Of a DNA stretch of 64,000 nt, positions 12,231 through 23,280 are shown one piece after another. Source of the stretch: Arion vulgaris. Taxonomy: Eukaryota; Mollusca; Gastropoda; Stylommatophora; Arionidae. Location: contig CM036767.1 of assembly GCA_020796225.1 (NCBI GenBank), forward strand, positions 20,032,927 to 20,096,926, read 5' to 3'. A program made the position numbers and the translations under genes. How positions within the stretch are numbered: the stretch's first letter is position 1; each line of letters begins with the position of its first letter. The notes under the pieces are model-generated. The model saw nothing but the letters and a program-made list of their open reading frames with translations. It was not told the DNA's origin and did not search any database.

Positions 12231-12350
12231 ACGATAGTTGCGGTCCTGTAAGATAGGTCCTGTGCGATAGTTGCGGTCATGTACGATAGTTGTGGTCCTG
12301 TACGATAGGTCCTGTATAATAGTTGCGGTCCTGTACGATAGGTCCTGTGC
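12231..12350. repeat. Short tandem repeat (gcggtcctgtacgatag type)
   Basis: The word gtcctgtacgatag and its variants recur about seven times at 15- and 19-bp spacing. The minus-strand frame across it (12207-12545) is repeat-derived and is not called a gene. Confidence 0.8.
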
Positions 12351-12779
12351 TCCACCGGAACGAGTAGCAGCAGTAGTAATAGTAATAGAATTGCAGCCAA
12401 GCCTAAAGGTAATTGTCTCGTTTACATAAAATGTGACCTTTATTTTTAAATATAAGTTTCTCAAAGCTACAACTTCACTAACAAAAATAGTGCAGGAAAT
12501 CAAAGATAATGAATTATATTTCATAAAGCAACAAGCAGTACCCAAGGCAAGAAATTGATCAGCAGCTGGTAAATAATATACAACACATTATAAACATCAT
12601 ACAAGAAAAAAACATAAGTTGTATTATCATGACTGTTTACCATTCTGAAATAGAACAACTTTGCTAACAATTTTGTTGGGGGAGGGTGATTAAGATTAGT
12701 TCAGTTCTGTTCTCTCAATGAGATTGGTTGAGATTAGTTCAGTGCATGTGATGGTTAGTCATTGAAGAGGTCTCTGCTG

Positions 12780-13315
12780 ATAAAAATCAGTTTTATTTGT
12801 GTACCTAGGCACGAAGGTGTAATGAAGACACAGCTTGCAGGCAGTGGTGGCTCGTCATTAAGGGCCAGTGGGGCCGAGCCCCACCAAAAATAATGTATAA
12901 CGTGTATAAATTAAATTATAACCTAACCCAATACCATGATTTTCCACACAAAAAAATATGTCTGGCCCCACCAACGAAACTTAGCACGAGCCGCCACTGC
13001 TTGCAGGTATGGCTGTTGTAAAATACGGGCAAGCAATGGACCAAGCTGATATTCTGAATTTCATAAGGGGGAGAGAATGTGTAAATGATTCAAGTAATAG
13101 TAGTGAATCTACAACACTAACCAGACTGCAAGAATACCAAGTGAAATATGGTGTAGTCAGGCAAGAGCACTATACTGGTAGCCAAAGAAGAATAGTAAAC
13201 CAACAAAAAATCGGTGTTGTTAGCTGCCACTTGCTGAGAGACATACTGAGGAGATCGGAGCACTTATGGACTAATTGGTTTCATGTGCAATGATAATGAT
13301 CCGATGACTAAACTA
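12780..13315 (+). mobile_element. LINE-H RNase H/3' fragment interrupted by a MITE
   Basis: The sequence before 12842 and after 13007 joins into one LINE-H segment (through MAVVKYGQAMDQADILNFI, then TTLTRLQEYQVKYG) and closes with the family terminus near 13315. Parallel copies are at 25180-25812, 27436-27765 and 36115-36395. Confidence 0.8.
12842..12999. mobile_element. hAT-type MITE, copy 1
   Basis: Terminal inverted repeats cagtggtggctcgt and acgagccgccactg flank a 158-bp element with 8-bp duplications cttgcagg (12834-12841 and 13000-13007). An 8-bp duplication and CAGTG termini fit the hAT superfamily. An uninterrupted site exists in the LINE-H copy at 25180-25260. No coding capacity. 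Confidence 0.92.
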
Positions 13316-13319
13316 AGTT

Positions 13320-13780
13320 CACTTCTCCAGATTGATGTTCTCTAACTCTATGAGAGAAGAGGGGCAATTAAGCAACTAAACATAAACATATTTTATACCT
13401 GTAAACATAAGTACTATAACTTCATTAAGTACTATAATTGTTAATATACATTTTTCACAAATTCCTTGACAAATGGATACAATCATGTACGATATATTGA
13501 TCATATCATGATTTCATGAATTGGTATTGGTCGAATATTTCATACACCTTGTAGTTGACAGAAATCGTAATACAAATTAAGATAAAAATATGTATGTGTT
13601 TATCATTGACCTCTTTGTCTCAGAGATAATAGGTCTTGCATCACGTAGTATGTTCTGCGCTGAATCACCGTTTCTTGTGCTTAATGATATATTTTAATGA
13701 AGTTCAGTACTGATTTTGTATCCACTTTTTTCCTGATGTCTTCATTCTAAACTGGTCCCTTCTTGATCAATCAATCAAGT
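13320..13780. other. No gene seen; short LINE-S remnant at ~13690-13766
   Basis: Nothing recognisable except gaagttcagtactgat and following sequence to about 13766, which matches the LINE-S minus-strand pieces at 27905 and 37495. Confidence 0.45.
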
Positions 13781-13781
13781 G

Positions 13782-13935
13782 TCATGCCCGTTGGAGTAGG
13801 CGATCATGTCTCTCCACATCTGTCTGTCCCTGTTACAATCCATCAACTCCGTCACCTAACCATTGCCAAACAGATTTCAAGCCGTCCTGAATTTTGTCCC
13901 TTTGTCTCCCTCTATCTCTTCCCCTGTATTTTGCC
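13782..13935 (-). mobile_element. LINE-Q 3' end
   Basis: It aligns with 38130-38320 (gtaggcgatcatgtctctcc, then a pyrimidine-rich middle, then a gttgtaac end). It is probably the 3' end of a LINE read on the minus strand. Confidence 0.5.
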
Positions 13936-13939
13936 AGTT

Positions 13940-14519
13940 GTAACCAAATGATACTCTTCTTGATACTCCCTGCATTCTGTCATGGTTAGTTTTCTTCTAT
14001 CGTAGAAACCTACACATACTTAAAAACATAAATCTATATATTCTATGAGTTATATGTGTAATGTTCCCACAATCCCTCCCATTACTAAAAAAAATAACAA
14101 ACTCACCCATAAAATTGTTATATTTCAGTGTAAACAAATCTGACATCCACAAAATTACTGCCCAATAAAAATTGATATTCAAACTAGATATGTTATTTCA
14201 TCTCAACATTTTCATATTTAATATTCCATTCATAAAATTTGAAGCGTCATAAAAATCACAACCACATTTGCAAATTAGTTTCAAATATTTATGGAATAGC
14301 TTCCATTCTTCTCAGGGAGCTTTTGTTGCTTGCTTGTTCAAATTTTCATTCAGCTTGTGTAAGTTTTCAGCAAGTGTCGAGGTCGATCCGTCTGTTGAAG
14401 AAAAAATGTCAATTGAATTAAGAAAGTTAAATTAAACTCTGACAATTTAAAAATAAAATTTTTATCCAATCCTCATTTTTTTAAAATCCCATCAGCTAAA
14501 ATACAAAAAAAATAATAAA
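13940..14519. other. AT-rich, nothing recognised
   Basis: No exon, tRNA or family repeat identified. The small frames contain no conserved motif. Confidence 0.4.
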
Positions 14520-15005
14520 AGCTGTCGTTACTGCCTGTAATACCTTTTAGGTCGGTGTAGGGGAATCAGCCTGTGGAATTTTAATGGCCACACGTGCTCG
14601 TGTGGTGCCAGGGCCCACAAGGGAAGAAAAGAATAGTACCACTGCAAACCTACAATGCATGTCATAAGAGGCGACTGATGTACGGCCTAGGGATGCTACC
14701 CTAGTAAATAAAAAGCAGCGCAGAAAACGGATGTGCTGGCCTATTTGTAAGCGCATGACTGGCACAACGTACGATCTCTTAGGCTCAGATCACATACATA
14801 CAAATCACACAGAGTGGTTGACAAGTGGTCGATATGGAGCATTTGAAGAAGAAGAAATGGCCACACGGCTAGGCCAGTCGTTGTGAAATTTATCAGGCTA
14901 GGTTTTTCTTTGTGCCCTGACAGAAAAAACTTCTTGGCCTTATTGAAACCCAAGTCTCCTGAATGTGAACCCGCACTCTAATCCATTCAGTCAGAAGATC
15001 CACTA
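14520..15005 (-). mobile_element. SINE-G split by a SINE-B
   Basis: 14520-14593 and 14856-15005 join into one SINE-G on the minus strand, with the tRNA-like head tgaatggattagagtgcggg at the right end. The interruption is the SINE-B at 14594-14855. Confidence 0.8.
14594..14855 (+). mobile_element. SINE-B, full length, nested in SINE-G
   Basis: It carries the shared module (gcatgtcataagaggcgact), the ctagggatgctaccctagta motif, the ggcgcat/ggcctat middle, the aaatcacacagagtggttga tail and (GAA)n. The target duplication aatggccacac sits at 14583-14593 and 14856-14866. Confidence 0.9.
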
Positions 15006-15252
15006 TCAGCTACAATATTCCATATATAATAGAAAAACAAATGCTAATAACAGATACAACTTACATAGACCATATAATATTCACAAATGATAAACTTCCT
15101 TTCTAAACACATCTATAAATGTTTGTTTCTGAAACTATACTAGAGTATCTGGATACAAATTAAACAGAACATATTTTAGAATGTCATTTGGAATTAATTA
15201 AGATATAATGTATTTGCAGCTGTATTAGAGCATCTTTCTGGTAATAATTCAA

Positions 15253-15500
15253 CTTCTTCTTTGCGTTCGTTCTTGATGACCAATTTTAATCACTCTTTGT
15301 GATACGTTTGATCTTTGCCAAGAACGTGTAAACGTTGCACATTGGTTTGGTAGGCCCCTAACGCATAGACTTCTAGACGCTTAGGACACATGCATCCGAT
15401 TTCAGCCAAACTTCAGCCAAGTCTCTTACGACATGTGGGGCAGGTAACAGTGGTTCTATCCTTTACACCCCAAATTTGGGCCCGGTAACCACTCTGGCGA
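15253..15500 (-). mobile_element. SINE-A
   Basis: Full-length layout on the minus strand, with a small local duplication (cttcagccaa twice near 15405-15420) at the module boundary. Confidence 0.85.
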
Positions 15501-15617
15501 ATAATTAGAGTGTCATTTAAAAATAATACATATTGAAGTTGATATTCCGGTATAAAGTAAAGAACATGCTTTCATACCCTGAGTTAAATATTTTTGTAAT
15601 GGGGATGGGGGGGAAGA

Positions 15618-15812
15618 GGTTCCTCTGTGGCTAAGCAGATAAGCCGTTGTCTTGTGTTCTGAATGCCTTGTGTTCAAATGCGGACCTTGTCATTTCGTTT
15701 CACGAATGCATTTTTTCCAGAGACCTCTAGGATTTTGTCAGAGCTTCGGCGTTCGTGCTTTCTGCAAAACTTTCTGCAGGTGGCGTGCCTATTCGGCATA
15801 TCGGTATAAATA
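15618..15812 (+). mobile_element. SINE-C
   Basis: Head cctctgtggctaagcagata, a degraded B box and body with tttctgcaggtggcgtgcc. The 3' part is truncated. Confidence 0.65.
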
Positions 15813-15934
15813 AAAAAGAACAAGAAATGCTCTGATGTTACGATAAATTCAACATAAAATAAATCAAATACAATTTACTTAGCAATACCATTTTAACACA
15901 TTCGCTATCAATTTGAAAAACATGCTGTGACCTA

Positions 15935-16180
15935 ATTAATATTTGCTCATAATTTTATTCCCTGGATGTGTGTACAACTGAATTAAGCTGTAGTTTTCTG
16001 AATTATCAGTGGATTTTCAGGATCAAATTAACAAATGTTACAAAACTCTTGATCTTGATAATTAATATTTGCTCATAATTTTATTCCCTGGATGTGTGTA
16101 CAACTGAATTAAGCTGTAGTTTTCTGAATTATCAGTGGATTTGCAGGATCAAATTAACAAATGTTACAAAACTCTTGATC
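15935..16180. repeat. Direct tandem duplication, 126 bp x 2
   Basis: 15935-16060 and 16061-16180 are almost identical (I see one substitution, ttttcagg versus tttgcagg). This is either a recent duplication or an assembly artefact. Confidence 0.9.
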
Positions 16181-16339
16181 GACCCTCAATGTAGAAATAG
16201 ATAGCCATGCAGTAGATTAAGTATCGAAAATTAAATCAGACTGCCCTACACGGACCTCTGTGTGAGCTACAAAAGACTGTGAAGTTTATACAAGAGACAA
16301 CATTGAATATATAGACAATATTTCAAGCGAATAAAAGGA

Positions 16340-16625
16340 AGGAAGGAAATCTTCTTCTTCTTTTGTCGTCACACTGCTACCGGGTTGTTGCCCAGTGTTG
16401 TGGTTTTCTGTTTTGTCTTGCGCTGTTCTGGTGGCTTGGGTGATTGTTATTTTTGCTCTTTGACAATTTTCTGCTATGCCATCTAACCATCTTTTCGTGG
16501 TCTTCCTCTTGCCTTCTTTCCCAATATTCTGTTGTAGAAGACTGTATACTGTGGAATTTGGATGCATTCTTATTAAGTGGCCAAACCACCTCATTCTTTG
16601 TTTCTCAATGTAATTCAAGCACGGT
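16340..16625 (-). mobile_element. LINE-N C-terminal fragment
   Basis: The minus-strand frame reads MNYIEKQRMRWFGHLIRM, then KRWLDGIAENCQRAK, the WFGH-type C-terminus found after many non-LTR reverse transcriptases. A second copy is at 8995-9165. Confidence 0.7.
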
Positions 16626-16629
16626 TCTG

Positions 16630-17259
16630 TGCTAACTTTCTTTCTTATGAAGGAAGGAAATCAGACTGCATTAATGTGAAGTTAGCACTAATTTTACATG
16701 CAACAATTCTTGATGATCAATTCTTTTTTGTGGAGAGGGCACCACTTCACAAAACCAATTCACACCAACAGCTAGATTACAAGAGCTTGGATTGAAGTCG
16801 CCAGAAAAGATCAGTACAACAGGCGTATAAGTAGGCTCATCAACCAATATTGAAATGCATGGTCAATCGCTGAAGATTGGAGCACCAATAGACATGTTCA
16901 GAGCCCAATGAAGATATTTCAAAATGAAACTGAAACGGTTCTTGGCACAGTGTGCGGCAGCTGGGATATTTTAAAAGATAATCTTGGCACAGTATGCGGC
17001 ATTTATCATGGAATGTGTTAAAGGATAGAATATCTTAGTTCTAACTTTCAGTAAAATGTTGCTATTGGGTTGAACAATTTAATAAAATCAATAATATAAA
17101 CATATCATGTCTCTGTGTATGGTTTCCAGGTAAGCCTCAACATTTTGTGATGCTCAACTTTGAACAATTCATAGTCAAGGCTGACCTACCGCTACTCACC
17201 ACTGATGATGGACATGACGACAACCATGTTTAGTTGGATTGGTTGGTACATTAGTTAGC

Positions 17260-17292
<33 letters not shown>

Positions 17293-17774
17293 GTTAGTTA
17301 GCTAGCTAGCTAGGTTAGTTGGTCATCAGATCATTCTCAATGCACATGGAAAAAGTTCATAAGTGCTTTAATCCTCTTCTGTAAATCTGTCAGTACAAAT
17401 TGATTGATAGTTCCAGTCATGCATTCAAATTTTAGTAACCACTAGTGCGGACACAATAATCATACACAAATTAGACCAATGAGACTCAAATAAAATCATA
17501 TAAATGCAAGCTCTACATCCCAAATAGTTTGAAACTCCCTAATATAACGGCAGGAGTTTCAAACATTTATCCTGCAGATGCAAAACTGAAAGACAAAAAT
17601 GTCAATAGAAACTAAATTAAACAAAATTGCCTCTTTTCCCCCATTCCAAAACAATAAGCAACGAGAACAAAAAATACTATTTTTATTTGGAAAATTAAAA
17701 TTCATGCATTGAAAGAACAAATAATCATGCCACACATTACAGTAAAAGAAGAATACTTGATTTGATATATGAAT
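16630..17774. other. 3' flank of GFPT; candidate poly(A) signal; (GTTA)n
   Basis: Immediately downstream of the GFPT stop on the minus strand. AATAAA occurs on that strand at 17682-17687, about 90 bases past the stop, and also overlaps the stop itself (17774-17779). The distal one is the better poly(A) candidate. A GTTA microsatellite lies at about 17252-17315. No other gene seen. Confidence 0.5.
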
Positions 17775-17817
17775 TTATTCCACGGTGACAGATTTTGCCA
17801 GGTTTGAGGAAGTCCAC
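17775..17817 (-). CDS. GFPT: GFPT last coding exon (w15)
   Basis: The acceptor cag is at 17818-17820. The frame ends NLAKSVTVE-stop (TAA 17777-17775), the invariant GFAT C-terminus whose Lys is catalytic in GlmS. The residues just before are odd: the family has a DVDFPRN-type stretch, but here the sequence reads WTSS. The nucleotides gtggacttc would encode VDF in another frame, so two bases appear missing between TTC and AAC. Together with one base missing in the previous exon the frame is restored. Confidence 0.93.
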
Positions 17818-18084
17818 CTGAGTTGAAAACAAAATTATATCATAGAGTTAGGATGAAGAGTTCCTAGAATGATCCCATTTTTACTTTTTTAAAGATGAAT
17901 AAAACATACCGCAAAAATAAAAACGACTGCAAAACTGATTGGAATGAACACCTCATCTTTTCTGAAAGGAAGCACTTGTAGAATGTCTTTACTCCAGCAT
18001 GGTAAAATTGTCTACTGCAAAGCACTTACACAGTAGCTTTGGCGGAGACTACAAGTTTCCCCTCAACTCAAAGTTCTGGTACAT

Positions 18085-18445
18085 TTGAGTAAACATTTTC
18101 ATCAGAGTAGATTACGGAATCGACCATTCATACAGCAGCATTTGAATCATACATATGGGTACTATGGTCTGTCTTGTAGTGAACAAGTTGCCATATTCCG
18201 CCTCCGTACCGGCCATAACAGACTCCGAGCCCACATGTATAACAAGGTTAAAATCGGCATAACTAGCCTGTGTCACTGTGAAAAGGCGGACATGACGGCA
18301 GAGCATATACTGCAAGCAGTTAGCAGCCCTGAGAAAAGAAACTTGGCCCGATAACACAGAGCTTCGCAAGAAGTTGTACGGAGGGATGGAGTCTCAAAAA
18401 GCAACAGTAAAATTCCGGATAAAATTTGGCTCATTAGTCTAGGCG
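18085..18445 (+). mobile_element. LINE-Z C-terminal fragment
   Basis: The plus-strand frame reads SEQVAIFRLRTGHNRLRAHM, then CHCEKADMTAEHILQ, the Cys/His tail block of LINE reverse transcriptases, breaking near 18354. Sense is opposite to GFPT. Confidence 0.75.
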
Positions 18446-18486
18446 GGATCGCGTCATGAGAGAGAATCATACATATAGAAAAAGTA

Positions 18487-18690
18487 AAGGAACCCTTTTA
18501 TACCTCGAGACATATTAGGTAATAGTGTTAGGCCAGTATTTTTCATTGATCATCGGTACACGATTGGGGATGTGGTCAACATTGTGTTAACCGCCTTTAC
18601 TTCCCAGTGTTTTCCTGGTACCCAATCAAGGCTGGGTCAACCTGAGAGCAGTTATGGTCTGAAAAGCATTCCACACTCTCTACATTATCC
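18487..18690 (-). mobile_element. SINE-E, 3' part
   Basis: It matches the inverse of the SINE-E body at 19500-19660 (gagagcagttatggtctgaa region, ttgggtaccaggaaaacact, aaagggttccttta). Confidence 0.75.
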
Positions 18691-18724
18691 TATCAGTGCC
18701 AAATCTGGACATTTACATCACACT

Positions 18725-19060
18725 GCAGAAGAAAACTAGTCACAACAGAGATGAAATGTCTAAGCAAAATGCAGGGAGTATCAAAAAGAGATCGGTTTAG
18801 AAATGAAGACATCCGTAAAAAGTGGGTACAACATCAGTACTGAACTTCATCAAGAAACATCAAATGAAATGGTTTGACCACATAAGCAGATTACCAGCAG
18901 ACAGTGAGCCTCAAAGTGCAAATGTTATTCAGATACAGCAGATACATAGCAAAACGCCATTTATGCTTAAGGAGGACCATAGAAATAACAGGCAGTGAAA
19001 GATACCATGAACGAAGCACAAGCCCGTTCTAGTACTCTCTTCTTATCCTGACTCAGTGAG
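18725..19060 (+). mobile_element. LINE-S C-terminal fragment
   Basis: Broken frames give RDRFRNEDIRKK, STELHQETSNEMV/WFDHISRLPADSEPQS and a KTPFMLKE-like end. The family is also at 27905, 31735, 37495, 42300 and 60955. Confidence 0.7.
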
Positions 19061-19064
19061 ACTG

Positions 19065-19790
19065 ATTGATTGATCGATAGGACCATCATCACTGCACTTC
19101 AGTGAGTAACAATGTGCGCTCCTATCTCTTTCTTACACATGAAGATCTCGTCAGCGCACAAACTCCTTAGCACAGGCGAGGGTTCCTGAGTAACTTATAA
19201 GATTATGAAAATATTCTGTAGGCATTTTCTTAATTAATCTTTCGAATTAATTTTGTCTGAGCAATCGCTTTCCAGCCTGCTCTTCTCGATTTTAAACTGT
19301 CAAGGGTTCTTTTACATTTTACATACTCAACTTGAACATGGGACATATGTTTTATCATCTGTCTCCGATAGGACTAGGAACTTGATCTTATCTACAATGA
19401 GATCAGGAGAGCCGCTGTAGTGTAGTTGTTAGTGAACTCGCTTCGCAAGGCTGGTGGTCTGGGTTCAGCTCCCGCAATGCCGTGGAATTTTCCCACGCGA
19501 CGGCTCTCAGGCCTCAACTGGGTACCAGACATGCTCTGGGAAAGTAAAGGCGGCCGCGTGATGCTGACCACATCACCCATCATGTGCCGATGGTCAATGA
19601 AAAATACAGGCCTAACACTGTATTGACCTATATACCACAAGGTATGAAAGGGTTCCTTTACTTTTTTTTTTTTTTTACAATGAGATCAGGAGTCTTTTGA
19701 AAAATATCTTGATGGCTCTATGAGGGAGCAAACCAAGTACCTTTGGAACGAGAAGCGAGCATCTAATCTCTACGCCACAGAGACTACACT
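19065..19790 (-). mobile_element. SINE-F split by a SINE-E
   Basis: 19065-19409 and 19677-19790 join as one SINE-F (minus): the head at the right (tagtctctgtggcgtagaga, then tgctcgcttctcgttccaaa) and the tail at the left (taagaaagagataggagcgc). The interruption is 19410-19676. Confidence 0.85.
19410..19676 (+). mobile_element. SINE-E, full length, nested in SINE-F
   Basis: Head agccgctgtagtgtagttgt and B-box-like gggttcagctcccgc, body with ggctctcaggcctcaactgg, and a poly-T end. The target duplication acaatgagatcaggag sits at 19394-19409 and 19677-19692. Confidence 0.92.
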
Positions 19791-19814
19791 GTGTTCATTA
19801 AGAAAACTAAACAA

Positions 19815-20075
19815 ACTAATATAAATATTAGTTTAGTCATCAGATCATCATCACTGAACGTTGAACCAATTAGTCCATAAGTGCTCAGATCTCTCCCTCA
19901 GTATGTCTCTAAGCATGTGGCAACTAACGATCATTCTTTTGGTTTCTCCGATTCTTTATTGGTTTACTCCCCTTCTTTGACTACCAGCAAAGTGTTCTTA
20001 TCTAGCTACACCACACTTCACTTGGAATTCTTGCAGTCTGGCAGATTCATCATTTTTACTTGAACGTTAGTGATA
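19815..20075 (-). mobile_element. LINE-H 3' end
   Basis: The minus strand runs through the family terminus: ttagtttagtcatcagatca at 19830 is the inverse of the end seen at 27765, preceded by the TTLTRLQE/RIVNQ-type coding remnant. Confidence 0.7.
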
Positions 20076-20164
20076 AGTTGCAGTCTTATGTTCCATTGGT
20101 AACAGAAAGGAAGAAGAATCAGTGGAAATGTGATTCAGAAGAAAATCCATAACAGACCAGGAAA

Positions 20165-20790
20165 GAGTTATCATTGTATTCCTCTCCTACCATTCAATGT
20201 TACATATTTTTCAGTAAAGTTCATTTCAGGGTTTCTCTAGAGCTTCCATTATTTCTTAAACCTTTTGTCTCCCTCTTCAATGCCCACTTTGTGATTTTTT
20301 TATCATTTCTTCTCAGAGTATGCCCAACATATTTCCATCTTCATTTTCTTATAACAATTGTTACTGCTATAATATAAGAGTAGAGGTCACATCAGATGCT
20401 TCATCTGCTACCGTATGATAGTAGACGGTACTGTCATCAACTGTTGAACACACTGTCTTGTGGAGGGGGACTCGGGAGAGCTAAAGTCTAGGAGAGTAAA
20501 CCCTGATAGAAATCCACATTGCTTTGTGGATCAGCACGGTTATGCAGAAAGCTAGAGGTGTAAACCTTGACCACAAATCAGGAGGGACCCTAAAGCAGTT
20601 GATGGTTAGGTGTGCATTCCATTCGTCTTCTGGCATTTCCTACAACCCCTACTTGATTCCAAATGTGTGAACTTTGCCTTTCCTTTGGATTAAACAGTAG
20701 GCCAAGGCACATTCCCTATATCAGCTGCCCAGGTTAGGCCTAAAAGGAGAGGACACTACATCCTTGTTTTCGGCTCAGACACAACACGGA
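20165..20790. mobile_element. LINE-R piece and unclassified LINE-like sequence
   Basis: 20165-20375 resembles the minus-strand LINE-R 3' part at 21540-21700 (ctttgtgattttttt, cagagtatgcccaacatatt). 20395-20790 has a purine-rich aggagagtaaaccctgat block that looks like a LINE 5' leader, but I cannot place it. Confidence 0.4.
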
Positions 20791-20794
20791 AAGC

Positions 20795-21400
20795 AACAGT
20801 CAAGAGCGACTTAGGGACAGGCTAAAAGGCAAGAGTGACAAGCACAAACTCAGAAGTTGTCACAATGAAACACTTGCCAATAGACCGTCTGTAAAGACAA
20901 AATAGACCATATATATATGAGTTAACATAAATATCATCAAGATAAATGTCCCTTCCGCACTCCCAACCAAACATCCATATAAATAGACAAAGAAATAGAT
21001 ATAACATTATCCACTAACAACAACATGAACATCAAGCTCAATTTGGACTTTTAAAAAAGGACTCCAGCTTTCTAAAATGCCATGAAGCAAACATGGAAAT
21101 AGCAAGCAAAAAAAAAGACAGCATAAGTATGTAGTATAGTATGCCTAGTATGCACACAACTCAGATATAAACATGCAACTGAAATACTTTAATTAAATGC
21201 TAAACATTTCGTAACATTTTCTGCTGCATTCATTGACCATATTACTATCAGTGATGTACAGAATCATACAATAAATAATATGCAAATCAATATGAACTGA
21301 CTGAAGCATTACTGTTCTCTTAGGTGCTAAGGTATCCCACTCAAAAATGTCAGACGTGAAGGCTTAAAACCTGCTGCAAGGTAGTTTTACAACATAATAA
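20795..21400. other. No gene or repeat recognised
   Basis: AT-rich intron sequence of GFPT with no conserved frame. Confidence 0.4.
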
Positions 21401-21404
21401 TAAT

Positions 21405-21955
21405 AATCCTCTCGTCCGTTATAAGTTACATAGGGCCTGCAAGTAATTTCTCCATACCGCTCTATCCTGGGCAACTCGCTCAATCTCCTCCATGGAACTG
21501 AGACCGATATTTCCTGCCTCTCTCAGCAAAGTTCGTTTCAGGGTCGCCTTAGGTCGACCTCTCCCTCTTGAACCCCCCTGCATCCCACTTCAATGCCTGC
21601 TTTGATATTCATTGATCATTTCTCCTCAAGGTGTGCCCAACATATCTCCATCTTCTCTTTCTTATAACAGTTGTCACTAGTGGTTGACCAGACATATCTC
21701 TGATTTCATCACTTCTCCTGAATTCATTCCATTTTATATTTATTATTTTTCGCAGACATCTATTTTCAAATGCATTCAACTTGCTTTCTATATCTGTAGT
21801 CATTTTCCAACTCTCGCTAGCATATGTTAGGATTGATACAACATTTGAATTGAAAATTCGTAATTTAGTTTTAATACTATATAACTTGCAGTTCCATATT
21901 TTATTTAGACTTTTAAAAGCTGATGTTGCTTTGCCAATTCGAATCATAATTTCTT
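21405..21955 (-). mobile_element. LINE-R C-terminal and 3' region
   Basis: The minus-strand frame 21947-21609 encodes a post-RT segment: KLRIFNSNVVSILTYASESW, then ENRCLRKIINIKW, RDMSGQPLVTTVIRKRRWRY. The 3' part ends in an ATT repeat near 21405. Same family at 29330, 29810, 44085 and 57125. Confidence 0.8.
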
Positions 21956-22318
21956 TTTAACAACATACAACAGATTAAATAAAAATTGAACCAAAATGTC
22001 TTTATCAAGCAAAATATACTAATAAAAGTTTAAAACAATTAGTATGTGAAAATATGAAACACCCCATACAGAAACATATAATATCTTATAAAAAGTGTGA
22101 CTTTAAAATGCATGAAAAGAAACATAAAACCTAAGGGGAAAAATGGAACAAAAAAGAATATGTGACAATGAGAAATTAGAGGATAATATGAAGTGTATGA
22201 AACAAAATGCATATTGCAAGTTCAAAGGGTTGGGAAGTAATATATGGATGAATATAACAAAGTTTCAGTACAAATTGACTCTAATCATCAGTTGAACACA
22301 ATCGGATACTGGATATCA

Positions 22319-22535
22319 CAAGTACCTACAAGGCATGTTGTAAGAGGTGACTGACGTAAGATCTAGGGAAGCAACCCTAGTAAATAAAAAGCATTGCAGA
22401 AATCAGATATGATGGCCTACTTGTAGGCGCATAACTAGAACACTGTACAATCGCTCTTAGGCTCAGATCACATACAAATCACAAAGAGTGGTTAACAAGT
22501 GGTCGATATGGAGCATCCAAGAAGAAGAAAAGTAT
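22319..22535 (+). mobile_element. SINE-B, 5'-truncated
   Basis: It starts inside the module (ctacaaggcatgttgtaaga) and continues to the gtggtcgatatggagc tail and (GAA)n. Confidence 0.85.
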
Positions 22536-22539
22536 CTAG

Positions 22540-22940
22540 ATTGTCAGTGTTAACAATGTGAGTGGCTACAGTGGTTAAAGAGCAACAGCAGATATCATGC
22601 AGATGTTCACAGAAACTGTCATGAGGTCTCCAGCCAGTTTCGCTTATGTAAGTCATATCCCAACGGTTGCAAATGATGACATAAATTATGCTGTGAGACA
22701 CATGTAAAACCATACTCAGTAACAAATCTTGCTTTATGAATAATACAGTCTAAGTATGTACATAGCGCACATCTTTCAATGCCAAACACATTGAATGATA
22801 CAGAAATGACTCTCAACTTCAAACTGTTATGCAACAAGAACCATAGAGGGAGGGGTTTGAAATTTTTATCCCAACTGTGAACAACCAAAGGAACATTCTG
22901 GAAAACTGCACATATCTCCAGATGAGAAAAGGGAAGAATA
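22540..22940. other. No gene or repeat recognised
   Basis: GFPT intron sequence; several small frames without recognisable motifs. Confidence 0.4.
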
Positions 22941-22944
22941 ATTA

Positions 22945-23215
22945 AGTAAATGAACCCTTTATCAAACTACGAGGTACATTGGTTAACACGATGTTAGATC
23001 TATATTTTTCCTTGACCGTCTGCACATGATGGATGACGTGATCAACATCACGCCAGCCACCTTTACTTCCCAGTGTTTTTCCTGTATCCGATCAAGGCTG
23101 GGTCAACCTGAGAGCTGTTACAGTCTGGAAAAACTCCACACCCACTGTGGAATTGAACCTGGACTACTAGCCTAAGAAGCGAGCTCACTAACAACTTTGC
23201 TACTGCGGCTCTCTA
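22945..23215 (-). mobile_element. SINE-E
   Basis: Inverse of the 19410 copy, including the head gagccgcagtagcaaagttg and body; it lies only about 65 bp past the 5' splice site of exon w14. Confidence 0.8.
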
Positions 23216-23280
23216 TTTACAACATCTTCCATAACCAAGTTTTATCATACATTATAAAAAAATATTTTTAGTATACTTAC

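Noticed and set aside
12207..12545. 112-residue minus-strand frame
   Set aside because: Half of it is translated from the short tandem repeat at 12231-12350; no conserved motif.
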